Assembly: GCF_904848585.1 (NCBI RefSeq)
Contig: NZ_CAJHCR010000004.1
Location: forward strand, 496,001 to 560,000
Source of the DNA: Paraburkholderia kirstenboschensis
GTDB lineage: Bacteria > Pseudomonadota > Gammaproteobacteria > Burkholderiales > Burkholderiaceae
Direction: 5' to 3'
DNA: 64,000 nucleotides
The notes under the pieces are model-generated. The model saw nothing but the letters and a program-made list of their open reading frames with translations. It had not been told where the DNA came from and made no database searches. Made by a program: the position numbers and the translations under genes. This document shows, one piece after another, positions 57,429 through 64,000 of this stretch. How positions within the stretch are numbered: the first letter of the stretch is position 1; each line of letters opens with the position of its first letter.

Positions 57429-58288
57429 GCGGCGATTTCCAGCAGATCGGGCATGCGTTCGAGGAACGTCTCGCCGTCAGCGCGGCCGAGGTTGTATGCA
57501 TGCACCATCTGCGAAGGACTCGTGTAGTCCCAGCTCGAAATCGGCACTTTGCGCGACGGCTGCACGTAAAGCCGTTGCTGCACGCCGTGCGGCACGACGA
57601 ACATCTGCGGCCGCGGATAGAGGCGCGTGACCATCACGAGTACGTTGCCGGGCGCGTCGGCGTCGAGCGCACCGACGGGCACGTTGTCGACCATTCCGCC
57701 GTCGAGCACCGGGCGGCCGTTGCGCCGCAAGACCGGCGTGAAAGGCGGCGTGCTCGACGACTGCAGGATCAGGTCCGCAAGATCTTCGACGGTCGCGCAA
57801 TCTTGCGCACGCACGAATTCCGGATGAAAACCGAGCGTCTGACCCAACGTAGGGTGCAGCGTCTTACGCACGTATTTTTCGATGTTGTAAGCGATCAGGC
57901 CGGCCGCCACTGCGCTGCGCGCGCCCAACCAGCGCGGCAGATGCGAAACGCCGATGCGGATTTCCGGCGCATCGGCGAGTGACGAAAACTTCTCACCGTA
58001 AATGTCGAGCAGCGCCTGACGATAGATGCGGTAGTGCGGAAACACGGACTCGCCGCGCAGCAGATTGCCCCAATAGGCGTTGCGCGAATTGTGACGTAGC
58101 GCCTCTTCGTAATAGCGCATGACCCATTGTGAATCGCGCGTGTAAAGCATGCACGCGGTCGCGGCGCCGGCCGAAATGCCGGCGATCACGCGCGGGCGGA
58201 TGCGCAACTCCGGTTGCACGACGTCCCAGAAACCCGCCTGCCACCAGCAGCGATTGCCGCCGCCCGCGAACACAACCTGGTCGAACAT
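57425..58288 (-). CDS. Patatin-like phospholipase
   Basis: A 287-residue patatin-family lipid hydrolase. It has the oxyanion region GGGNRC (9-14), nucleophile Ser39 in GISAG, and the dyad Asp in LDGGMVDN. No signal peptide is seen, so it is probably cytosolic or released otherwise. Substrate unknown. It lies 33 bases after the thioesterase gene on the same strand, suggesting a shared lipid-related unit. Confidence 0.88.
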   Translation of the reverse strand: MFDQVVFAGGGNRCWWQAGFWDVVQPELRIRPRVIAGISAGAATACMLYTRDSQWVMRYYEEALRHNSRNAYWGNLLRGESVFPHYRIYRQALLDIYGEKFSSLADAPEIRIGVSHLPRWLGARSAVAAGLIAYNIEKYVRKTLHPTLGQTLGFHPEFVRAQDCATVEDLADLILQSSSTPPFTPVLRRNGRPVLDGGMVDNVPVGALDADAPGNVLVMVTRLYPRPQMFVVPHGVQQRLYVQPSRKVPISSWDYTSPSQMVHAYNLGRADGETFLERMPDLLEIAA

Positions 58289-58321
58289 CTCGATATCCTC
58301 TAATGCTGTCTGGCGAGCGGT

Positions 58322-58726
58322 TTATGCGAGCAACGCGTAAGTAGTGGTTGCGTGAACCGCCATGTTGCCGGACTCGTCCAGCAGCTCGACTTCGCCGAAC
58401 ACGAGATTGCGGCCGAGCCGCAGTACGCGGGCAGTGATCAGCACATCGCCGTTGCGCACAGCACGCATGAAGCTGATGTTGAGCGACACTGTTGTCATCG
58501 GCTTGAAGCCGCCGAGCGCGGCCGATATGGCGACGATCATCGCGGTGTCGGCCGCCGCCATGAACACCTGTCCGCAGATGACGCCACCTGAATGGCGCAG
58601 TTCGCCCGAAAAGGGCAGGCGAAGCGTCGCGCTGTCCGCGTCGACCTTCACGGGGGTCAGCGCCAGCGCTCGGACCCAGGGCGCGAGGACGCGGTCGAGC
58701 AATTCGGTGATCTCTTTGTCATCCAT
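58322..58726 (-). CDS. Hotdog-fold thioesterase (PaaI/YigI type)
   Basis: A 134-residue hotdog-fold acyl-CoA thioesterase-like protein. It has the family segment GELRHSGGVICGQVFMAAADTAMIVAISA (catalytic-region HSGGVICG) and the later FMRAVRNGDVLITARVLRLGR. The physiological substrate is unknown. The ATG at 58726 is used, with GGGGAA upstream; an in-frame ATG 19 codons earlier lacks a site. Confidence 0.87.
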   Translation of the reverse strand: MDDKEITELLDRVLAPWVRALALTPVKVDADSATLRLPFSGELRHSGGVICGQVFMAAADTAMIVAISAALGGFKPMTTVSLNISFMRAVRNGDVLITARVLRLGRNLVFGEVELLDESGNMAVHATTTYALLA

Positions 58727-58885
58727 GGCAATTCCCCGTTGAAAGCCGCGCGACGCATGAGCGGCGAGTGTCCGCGACATCATACCGGGACGTCGAACGC
58801 GGCGCGTTCCCGGCGGCGCCGGTTTTCGCGAGCGATGGCTCTACCGGAACGACACCGTATTTTTAAGAAATCTGCTAAAGGGGGC

Positions 58886-58914
58886 TTGGCAATGGTTCGA
58901 ACATGCTGCATAAT
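58886..58914 (+). promoter_or_regulatory. tRNA-Lys promoter
   Basis: TTGGCA (58886-58891), 17-base spacer, CATAAT (58909-58914), 12 bases before the tRNA. Good sigma-70 spacing. Confidence 0.65.
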
Positions 58915-58926
58915 TTCGCTTCTGTT

Positions 58927-59003
58927 GGGGCGTTAGCTCAGTTGGTAGAGCAGCGGACTCTTAATCCGTAGGTCGAGTGTTCGAGTCACTCACGCCCCAC
59001 CAA
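58927..59003 (+). tRNA. tRNA-Lys (CTT)
   Basis: 77 nt with encoded CCA. Acceptor arm GGGGCGT / ACGCCCC is fully paired. Anticodon loop CTCTTAA gives anticodon CTT. T-arm GAGTG TTCGAGT CACTC. Followed by a terminator within ten bases. Confidence 0.97.
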
Positions 59004-59012
59004 AGAATTTGA

Positions 59013-59047
59013 AAGGCCGGTTTAGCGAAAGCTAACCGGCCTTTTTC
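59013..59047 (+). terminator. tRNA-Lys terminator
   Basis: AAAGGCCGGT pairs with ACCGGCCTTT, with TAGC/GCTA inside after a bulge, loop GAAA, followed by a T-run. It lies ten bases after the tRNA. Confidence 0.9.
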
Positions 59048-59230
59048 GTTTGCCGATGCGCGCCAAATTGAATCGCAGTTGCGCCTCGCCACTCTGTCTA
59101 GCCCGCGGAAAAGCACAAGCCTTCCAACCCACGTCCCCGCCGCCCACCGTCGCCCCAAAGCCGCAACCCCAATTCGCCCGCAGAAAAATTTCCCATGCGT
59201 AACGAATTATTGCGAACTATTATCATCCGT

Positions 59231-59262
59231 GTAATGATACTGATTCTCATTTGAGAATAAGA
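59231..59262 (+). promoter_or_regulatory. Fur box upstream of the TonB receptor
   Basis: GTAATGATACTGATTCTC (59231-59248) matches the Fur consensus at about 14 of 18 positions. It overlaps a perfect ATTCTCA-TT-TGAGAAT repeat (59243-59258). It lies about 105 bases before the receptor start and predicts repression in iron-rich conditions. Confidence 0.7.
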
Positions 59263-59364
59263 CGATGGGTCCGTAACCTCTTGGGCAGACAGTCCGCCTG
59301 TCGGTGCCGCGGGGGCGTCGGCATCCGTCGAATCAGAAAAATAGCGACAACGACAGGGTTATCG

Positions 59365-61578
59365 ATGTTCCGAAACACGCCTCTCGCGGCGGCCGTTCTG
59401 GTCGCGTTCGCGACGCCGCTCTACGCTCAATCGACCGCAACGCCCGCGACCGGCGCCCAGCCGACGTCACCCGCTTCCGCTTCGAGCGCGAGCGCGGAAA
59501 GCGCCACATTGCCCACCGTCAAGGTGACGGGTCAAAACAGCCCGTCCGCGGATTTCGCGCCTGACGTGTCGAGCGTCGGCGCAAAAGTGCCGACCGCGTT
59601 GCGCGACATTCCGCAAGCCGCGGTAGTGGTGCCGAAGGCGGTGCTGCAATCGCAAGCCGCGAGTTCCTTCACCGACGCGCTGCGCAACGTGCCGGGCATC
59701 ACGATCGGTGCCGCTGAAGGCGGGCAAATCGGCAACAACATCAACCTGCGCGGCTTCTCGGCGCGCACCGACATCTACCTCGACAGTTTTCGCGATCGTG
59801 GCCAGTACTATCGCGACACGTTCAACCTCGAATCGATCGACGTGCTGTACGGCCCGTCGTCCCTCTACTTCGGCCGAGGCTCCACGGGCGGCGTCATCAA
59901 TCAGGTCAGCAAGCAACCGACGCTCAAGCCCCGCGCCGATGTGTCGGTGCAGGCCGGCACGCATGACCGCTACCGCACCACGCTCGACCTGAACACGCCG
60001 ATCACGTCGACCTCCGCATTCCGGATCAACGCGTTCGGCCAAAGCCTGGGCTCGTCGCGCGACGTGATGAAGAGCAAGGACTACGGCGTCGCGCCCGAAG
60101 TGAAATTCGGCATCGGCACGCCGACGGAAATCACACTGTCCGCGCTGATCCAGCACAACCGCGATCAGCCCGACTACGGCATTCCGGCGCTCAACGGTCA
60201 TCCCGCGCCAGTGAATCGCGGCACGTTCTACGGCTTCACCGACGACCGCACGATCCAGGACGTGCAGACGCTGAACGCGCGCATCGAACATCGCTTCAAC
60301 GACAACCTCAAGCTGCGCAACCAGACCCAGTTCAGCCACTACAGCACGGAAGCGCGCGCGACGAACGCGGCGTCGGTGCTCACCGGTCCGCTGCCGACGT
60401 CCACGGCATTGACCAACGGCAACTACACGACTATCGATCCGTCGCGACTGTTCGTGAAGCTGCAGGGCAAGGACCGCAACATCAACGACCACTCGGTCTA
60501 CAACTCGACAGACGTCGAGGCGAAGTTCAACACCGGCTTCATCAAGCACGATGTCGTCGCGGGCGTCGATCTGAGCCACGAGACGTACAGTAACCAGAGT
60601 TTCGCCACCACCACGCCGGGCCTGCCGTCGAACACGATCGCCATCGTGCCGCTGGTCGATCCGACTTATACGACGCGCCCGTCGAATGCGAAAACCGTGG
60701 CGACGAACCTTGCGGAGTCGAGCGCGAACGGCGTCGGCATCTACGCGAACGACACCGTTTCGATCGGCGAACATTGGAAGATCGTGGGCGGCCTTCGCTG
60801 GGACCGCTACGAAGCGTCGATTCATAACTCGATCAATTTGCCTTCGTACGCCACCCAGACGAACTACTTCACGAGCGTTCGCGGCGGCGTGATCTGGCAG
60901 CCAGCCGACTGGCAGTCTTACTACGTGTCGTACGGTACGTCGTTCAATCCGTCGCTCGAAGCGCTCACACTCACGAACAACACGCAGAGCCTGCCGCCCG
61001 AGCACAACAAGTCGTATGAGGTGGGCGCTAAGTGGGATCTGCTGGGCGGCGGCCTGTCCGTCACCCAATCGCTCTTCAACATCGAGAAGACGAACGCGCG
61101 CACGCTCAATGCGGACGGCAGCTACACGCTCGACGGTGACGTCCGCGTACGTGGCTATCAGCTTGGCCTCGCGGGCCACATCACCGACAAGTGGCAAGTG
61201 TTCGGCGGCTACACGTACATGGACGCGACGATCCTGAAGGCGCTAGACGGCACGACCGGCAAGACGCCTGCGAACACGCCGCGCAACATGCTTACGCTGT
61301 GGACGACGTATGCGTTCACGCCGCATTGGGAAATCGGCGGCGGTCCGATCTACACATCGTCGCGTTATGCCGCGAACAACAATTTCGTGAAGGTCGGCGG
61401 CTACACGCGGTGGGATGCAATGGCCGCGTATCACGCGAAAAAGTATGACGTCCAGTTCAACGTGCTGAACTTGACGGACAAGAACTACTACGACGCGCTA
61501 ATTCCGTCGGACGGCGGACGCGCGGTGCCAGGCAACGGCCGCACGTTCCTCGCGACGTTAAACTACCGGTTCTTCTGA
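59365..61578 (+). CDS. TonB-dependent catecholate-siderophore receptor (Fiu/PiuA-like)
   Basis: Outer-membrane receptor for ferric siderophore uptake. 737 residues: signal peptide at about 1-20 (ending FATPLYAQS), then a plug domain with [17 protein letters not shown] and [21 protein letters not shown] 22-strand barrel ends in the typical aromatic C-terminus (ATLNYRFF). Pairing with a PiuC-type dioxygenase downstream and a Fur box upstream supports a Fiu/PiuA-type catecholate receptor. The exact ligand is unknown. The ATG at 59365 starts the signal peptide; a longer open frame upstream would lack one. Confidence 0.93.
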   Translation: MFRNTPLAAAVLVAFATPLYAQSTATPATGAQPTSPASASSASAESATLPTVKVTGQNSPSADFAPDVSSVGAKVPTALRDIPQAAVVVPKAVLQSQAASSFTDALRNVPGITIGAAEGGQIGNNINLRGFSARTDIYLDSFRDRGQYYRDTFNLESIDVLYGPSSLYFGRGSTGGVINQVSKQPTLKPRADVSVQAGTHDRYRTTLDLNTPITSTSAFRINAFGQSLGSSRDVMKSKDYGVAPEVKFGIGTPTEITLSALIQHNRDQPDYGIPALNGHPAPVNRGTFYGFTDDRTIQDVQTLNARIEHRFNDNLKLRNQTQFSHYSTEARATNAASVLTGPLPTSTALTNGNYTTIDPSRLFVKLQGKDRNINDHSVYNSTDVEAKFNTGFIKHDVVAGVDLSHETYSNQSFATTTPGLPSNTIAIVPLVDPTYTTRPSNAKTVATNLAESSANGVGIYANDTVSIGEHWKIVGGLRWDRYEASIHNSINLPSYATQTNYFTSVRGGVIWQPADWQSYYVSYGTSFNPSLEALTLTNNTQSLPPEHNKSYEVGAKWDLLGGGLSVTQSLFNIEKTNARTLNADGSYTLDGDVRVRGYQLGLAGHITDKWQVFGGYTYMDATILKALDGTTGKTPANTPRNMLTLWTTYAFTPHWEIGGGPIYTSSRYAANNNFVKVGGYTRWDAMAAYHAKKYDVQFNVLNLTDKNYYDALIPSDGGRAVPGNGRTFLATLNYRFF

Positions 61579-61678
61579 TCGCCGGAACCGGCGACCAACG
61601 TCACGCACGCCGCGCGCTTTGCTGATGCCGCTCTGTCACGCAGCGGAAAAGCGCGCGGTTTCGCAGGAAAGTCCGACC

Positions 61679-62365
61679 ATGATTGTCTCGATCCCCGACG
61701 TATTCAGCCCCGCCGACGCCGCCGCAATGCGCGCGCATCTCGAAGCGTCGACGGACGCATGGGTGGACGGCCGCGCGACGGCCGGCTATCAGGGCGCGCC
61801 AGTCAAGCGTAACCAGCAGATCGCGGAAGGCTCGCCGATTGCGCTGGAAATGGGCGACCGGATCATCGCGGCGCTCGAGCGGCATCCGCTCTTTATCAGC
61901 GCGGTGCTGCCCAACAAGGTTTATCCGCCGCTGTTCAACCGCTATGAAGGCGGCATGCATTTCGGCAGCCATGTGGACGGCGCCATTCGCCTCGTGCCTG
62001 GGAGCGGCGCGCGCGTGCGCACGGACGTATCGGTCACGCTCTTCCTCACGCCTCCCGACGAATACGACGGCGGCGAACTGCTCATAGAAGATACTTTCGG
62101 CGTACAGGAAGTGAAGCTGCCCGCCGGCCATGCAATCGTTTACCCCGGCACCAGTCTGCACCAGGTGCGGCCCGTAACGCGCGGTGCGCGCGTGTCGAGT
62201 TTCTTCTGGGTGCAAAGCCTCGTGCGCGACGATACACAGCGTGCGATGCTGTTCGACATGGACGGCGCGATCCAGCGTCTGAATGCGTCGAACGCGGACG
62301 ATGCCGCGCGCCGCACGCTCGTCGGCTGTTATCACAACCTGCTGCGCATGTGGAGCGATACGTAA
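61679..62365 (+). CDS. piuC: PKHD-type Fe(II)/2-oxoglutarate hydroxylase PiuC
   Basis: 228-residue 2-oxoglutarate oxygenase of the PiuC/YbiX family. The iron ligands are His98 and Asp100 (HFGSHVDG) and His161 (SLHQVRPV); Arg168 is placed to bind 2-oxoglutarate. The family regularly accompanies Fiu/PiuA receptors and is iron-regulated; its substrate is unknown. The ATG at 61679 follows AGGAAAG. It begins 100 bases after the receptor gene. Confidence 0.93.
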   Translation: MIVSIPDVFSPADAAAMRAHLEASTDAWVDGRATAGYQGAPVKRNQQIAEGSPIALEMGDRIIAALERHPLFISAVLPNKVYPPLFNRYEGGMHFGSHVDGAIRLVPGSGARVRTDVSVTLFLTPPDEYDGGELLIEDTFGVQEVKLPAGHAIVYPGTSLHQVRPVTRGARVSSFFWVQSLVRDDTQRAMLFDMDGAIQRLNASNADDAARRTLVGCYHNLLRMWSDT

Positions 62366-62652
62366 ATTCGTAAGAAACGGCGGATTTGCCCTGCAAGCTG
62401 GCTAGAGCGATGCGCATTTTTGTCCTACGCTTTAAGCGCGACGCGTAGCGCATCGGTATTTTCGGCTTCACAGCATCCAGCGAAAAGTTCTGCATTCGCT
62501 GCGTTCGCATGGTCCTCCCGCGCAAATACAGTCCAACCGGCAGGAGGCTGATCGTGAGTCAAGCAATCGCCTGATCGAACAGTCAGGCAGCCCGGGGACC
62601 GCCTCTTCGACAAGCGGCGCCAGTGCCCGGCGCACTCTCATGGAGGATGACG

Positions 62653-63306
62653 ATGTCGATTCGACTTGGAGAAGAAGCCCCCGATTTCACTGCCGAAACC
62701 ACCGAAGGCACGATTCATTTTCACGAATGGATCGGCGACCACTGGGTGATTCTGTTTTCGCATCCGAAGGATTTCACGCCTGTATGCACCACTGAGCTTG
62801 GCTATATGGCCGGGCTCAAGCCGGAATTCGACAAGCGCAATACGAAGATCATCGGCCTGAGTGTCGACCCCGTCAGCGATCACCAGAACTGGGTGAAGGA
62901 TATCGAAGAGACGCAGGGCCACGCGGTCAACTACCCGCTCATCGGCGATGCGGACCTGAATGTCGCGAAGCTCTACGACATGATCCACCCGAACGCGAGC
63001 GGCGGCACGCGCACCGCGGCCGACAACGCAACGGTACGCTCGGTGTTCCTCATCGGGCCGGACAAGAAGGTCAAGGCAATGCTGGTGTATCCAATGAGCG
63101 CAGGGCGCAACTTCGACGAAGTACTGCGTCTGCTCGATTCGCTGCAGCTGAACGCAAAGCATACGGTGGCGACGCCCGTGAACTGGAAGCCCGGAGACGA
63201 TGTCATTATTCCGACATCCGTTTCGAACGATGACGCGATGAAGAAATACCCCGAAGGATTCAAGACCGTGAAGCCTTATCTGCGGTTCGTCACACAGCCG
63301 CAGTAA
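62653..63306 (+). CDS. 1-Cys peroxiredoxin (Prx6 subfamily)
   Basis: Reduces hydrogen peroxide and organic peroxides. 217 residues with the peroxidatic site P38-KDF-T42-PV-C45 and no second resolving cysteine. The Prx6-type C-terminal domain (PVNWKPGDDVIIPTSVSNDDAMKKYP) supports the subfamily. The ATG at 62653 has GGAGG at 62642-62646; an in-frame ATG directly after that site is too close. A strong terminator follows. Confidence 0.95.
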   Translation: MSIRLGEEAPDFTAETTEGTIHFHEWIGDHWVILFSHPKDFTPVCTTELGYMAGLKPEFDKRNTKIIGLSVDPVSDHQNWVKDIEETQGHAVNYPLIGDADLNVAKLYDMIHPNASGGTRTAADNATVRSVFLIGPDKKVKAMLVYPMSAGRNFDEVLRLLDSLQLNAKHTVATPVNWKPGDDVIIPTSVSNDDAMKKYPEGFKTVKPYLRFVTQPQ

Positions 63307-63320
63307 ATTGCGGTGCAGTG

Positions 63321-63351
63321 AACCGGGCGCATTGCATGCGCCCGGTTTTTT
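63321..63351 (+). terminator. Peroxiredoxin gene terminator
   Basis: Perfect 11-bp stem AACCGGGCGCA (63321-63331) / TGCGCCCGGTT (63337-63347) followed by a T-run. Confidence 0.92.
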
Positions 63352-63378
63352 CGACGATGCAGGCCACGGAGCAAAATC

Positions 63379-64000
63379 GTGTTGATCTTCCGGCAGCTAT
63401 TCGACCAGCAATCGTCGACGTACACCTATCTTCTCGCCGACAGCACAACGCAGGAGGCGATTCTCATCGATCCGGTTTTCGAGCAGGTGCGCCGCGATAC
63501 CGCGCTCATCGAGGAACTCGGGCTGCGCCTGCTATATACGATCGACACGCACGTGCACGCCGATCATGTAACGGGCGCGTGGATGCTCAAACGCCGCACA
63601 GGTAGCCAGATTGCGATATCGGCTGCGAGCGGCGCCCAAGGCGCCGACCGCTATCTGAGCGACGGCGAGCACTGCGCGTTCGGCTCACGCCACCTGGAAG
63701 TTCGCGCGACGCCCGGCCACACAGACGGCTGCATCAGCCTCGCGCTCGACGACGGCAGCATGATGTTCACCGGCGATTGCCTGCTGATAAGAGGCACGGG
63801 CCGCACCGATTTCCAGCACGGCGACGCGCGCGCGATGTTCCGCGCAGTCCAGAACCAGATATTCAGTCAGCCGGATACATGTCTGCTTTACCCGGCCCAC
63901 GACTATCGCGGCTTAACTGTCACGAGTGTCGGCGAAGAGAGGCGTTTCAATCCGCGCCTGGGTGGTGAGCTATGCGAAGACGATTTTGTCGGATACGTGA
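63379..64000 (+). CDS. ETHE1-like metallo-beta-lactamase-fold persulfide dioxygenase (3' end off the right edge)
   Basis: Reading from a GTG at 63379 (GGAG at 63368-63371, no stop before the window end) gives VLIFRQLFDQQSSTYTYLLAD. The metal site THVHADH at 57-63, GHTDGC, the TGDCLLIRGTGRTDFQ segment and YPAHDYRG identify the ETHE1 persulfide dioxygenase group. Members oxidise glutathione persulfide to sulfite and handle sulfide stress. 207 codons are in the window; a complete ETHE1 is near 240, so only the C-terminus should be missing. It follows a peroxiredoxin gene, possibly a shared redox-stress neighbourhood. Confidence 0.85.
   Translation, partial: MLIFRQLFDQQSSTYTYLLADSTTQEAILIDPVFEQVRRDTALIEELGLRLLYTIDTHVHADHVTGAWMLKRRTGSQIAISAASGAQGADRYLSDGEHCAFGSRHLEVRATPGHTDGCISLALDDGSMMFTGDCLLIRGTGRTDFQHGDARAMFRAVQNQIFSQPDTCLLYPAHDYRGLTVTSVGEERRFNPRLGGELCEDDFVGYV

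Noticed and set aside
59467..61197. 576-codon minus-strand frame
   Set aside because: Antisense to the TonB receptor gene, no domain features.

Overview
The window is GC-rich (roughly 62%), densely coded chromosomal DNA. It is almost certainly from Burkholderia sensu lato, most likely Paraburkholderia (Betaproteobacteria). This rests on the gene strings dapF–DUF484–xerC, cobW–dksA–hslVU–regAB, mreBCD–mrdA–rodA, def–fmt–rhtB–htpX–rsmB–DUF4390–ntrYX and queC–queE–queD, on a QueE with the unusual CX14CX2C cluster motif characterised in Burkholderia, and on a zinc-cysteine-poor DksA. No rRNA, IS element, prophage, integron or CRISPR array is visible. Two tRNA genes, Phe(GAA) and Lys(CTT), are present.

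Layout. 1–6.4 kb: metK (cut by the left edge) diverges from a lipid A acyltransferase gene, followed by dapF, DUF484, xerC and rlmI. 6.6–12.9 kb: a histidine-rich CobW metallochaperone, dksA, the hslVU protease, then on the minus strand a RegB/RegA redox two-component pair. 13–22.5 kb: a TPR–glycosyltransferase-like protein, a small CWC protein, argB, a HAD nucleotidase, slmA, a riboswitch-controlled metX–metW pair, an AmpG-like permease and an M48 protease. 22.6–28 kb (minus): xthA, ppk2 and gatC–gatA–gatB. 28–35 kb (plus): the cell-shape operon mreB–mreC–mreD–mrdA–rodA. 35–39 kb (minus): Sel1-repeat protein and HpcH aldolase, queuosine precursor genes, tRNA-Phe. 39–47.7 kb (minus): ntrX, ntrY, DUF4390, rsmB, htpX, a LysE-type exporter, fmt and def. 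47.9–52.6 kb (plus): dprA, a thioredoxin-like protein, topB. 52.7–58.7 kb: a LysR regulator, pckG, a D-2-hydroxyacid dehydrogenase, a patatin and a thioesterase. 58.9–64 kb: tRNA-Lys, a Fur-controlled TonB receptor with PiuC, a 1-Cys peroxiredoxin and a persulfide-dioxygenase-type metallo-beta-lactamase protein cut by the right edge.

Nearly everything is core housekeeping, and I found no convincing undescribed multi-gene system. The most interesting signals are non-coding: a SAM-II-type riboswitch with an inserted hairpin upstream of metX, a structured leader at the very 5' end of the metK transcript, a 28-bp perfect palindrome inside the gat operon, and a consensus CRP-type operator between pckG and a dehydrogenase gene. 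A strong hairpin between mreB and mreC is also worth a look. Among proteins, the TPR–glycosyltransferase-like orphan, the NtrX-type regulator without an AAA+ domain, and the LysR regulator with an extra C-terminal tail stand out.
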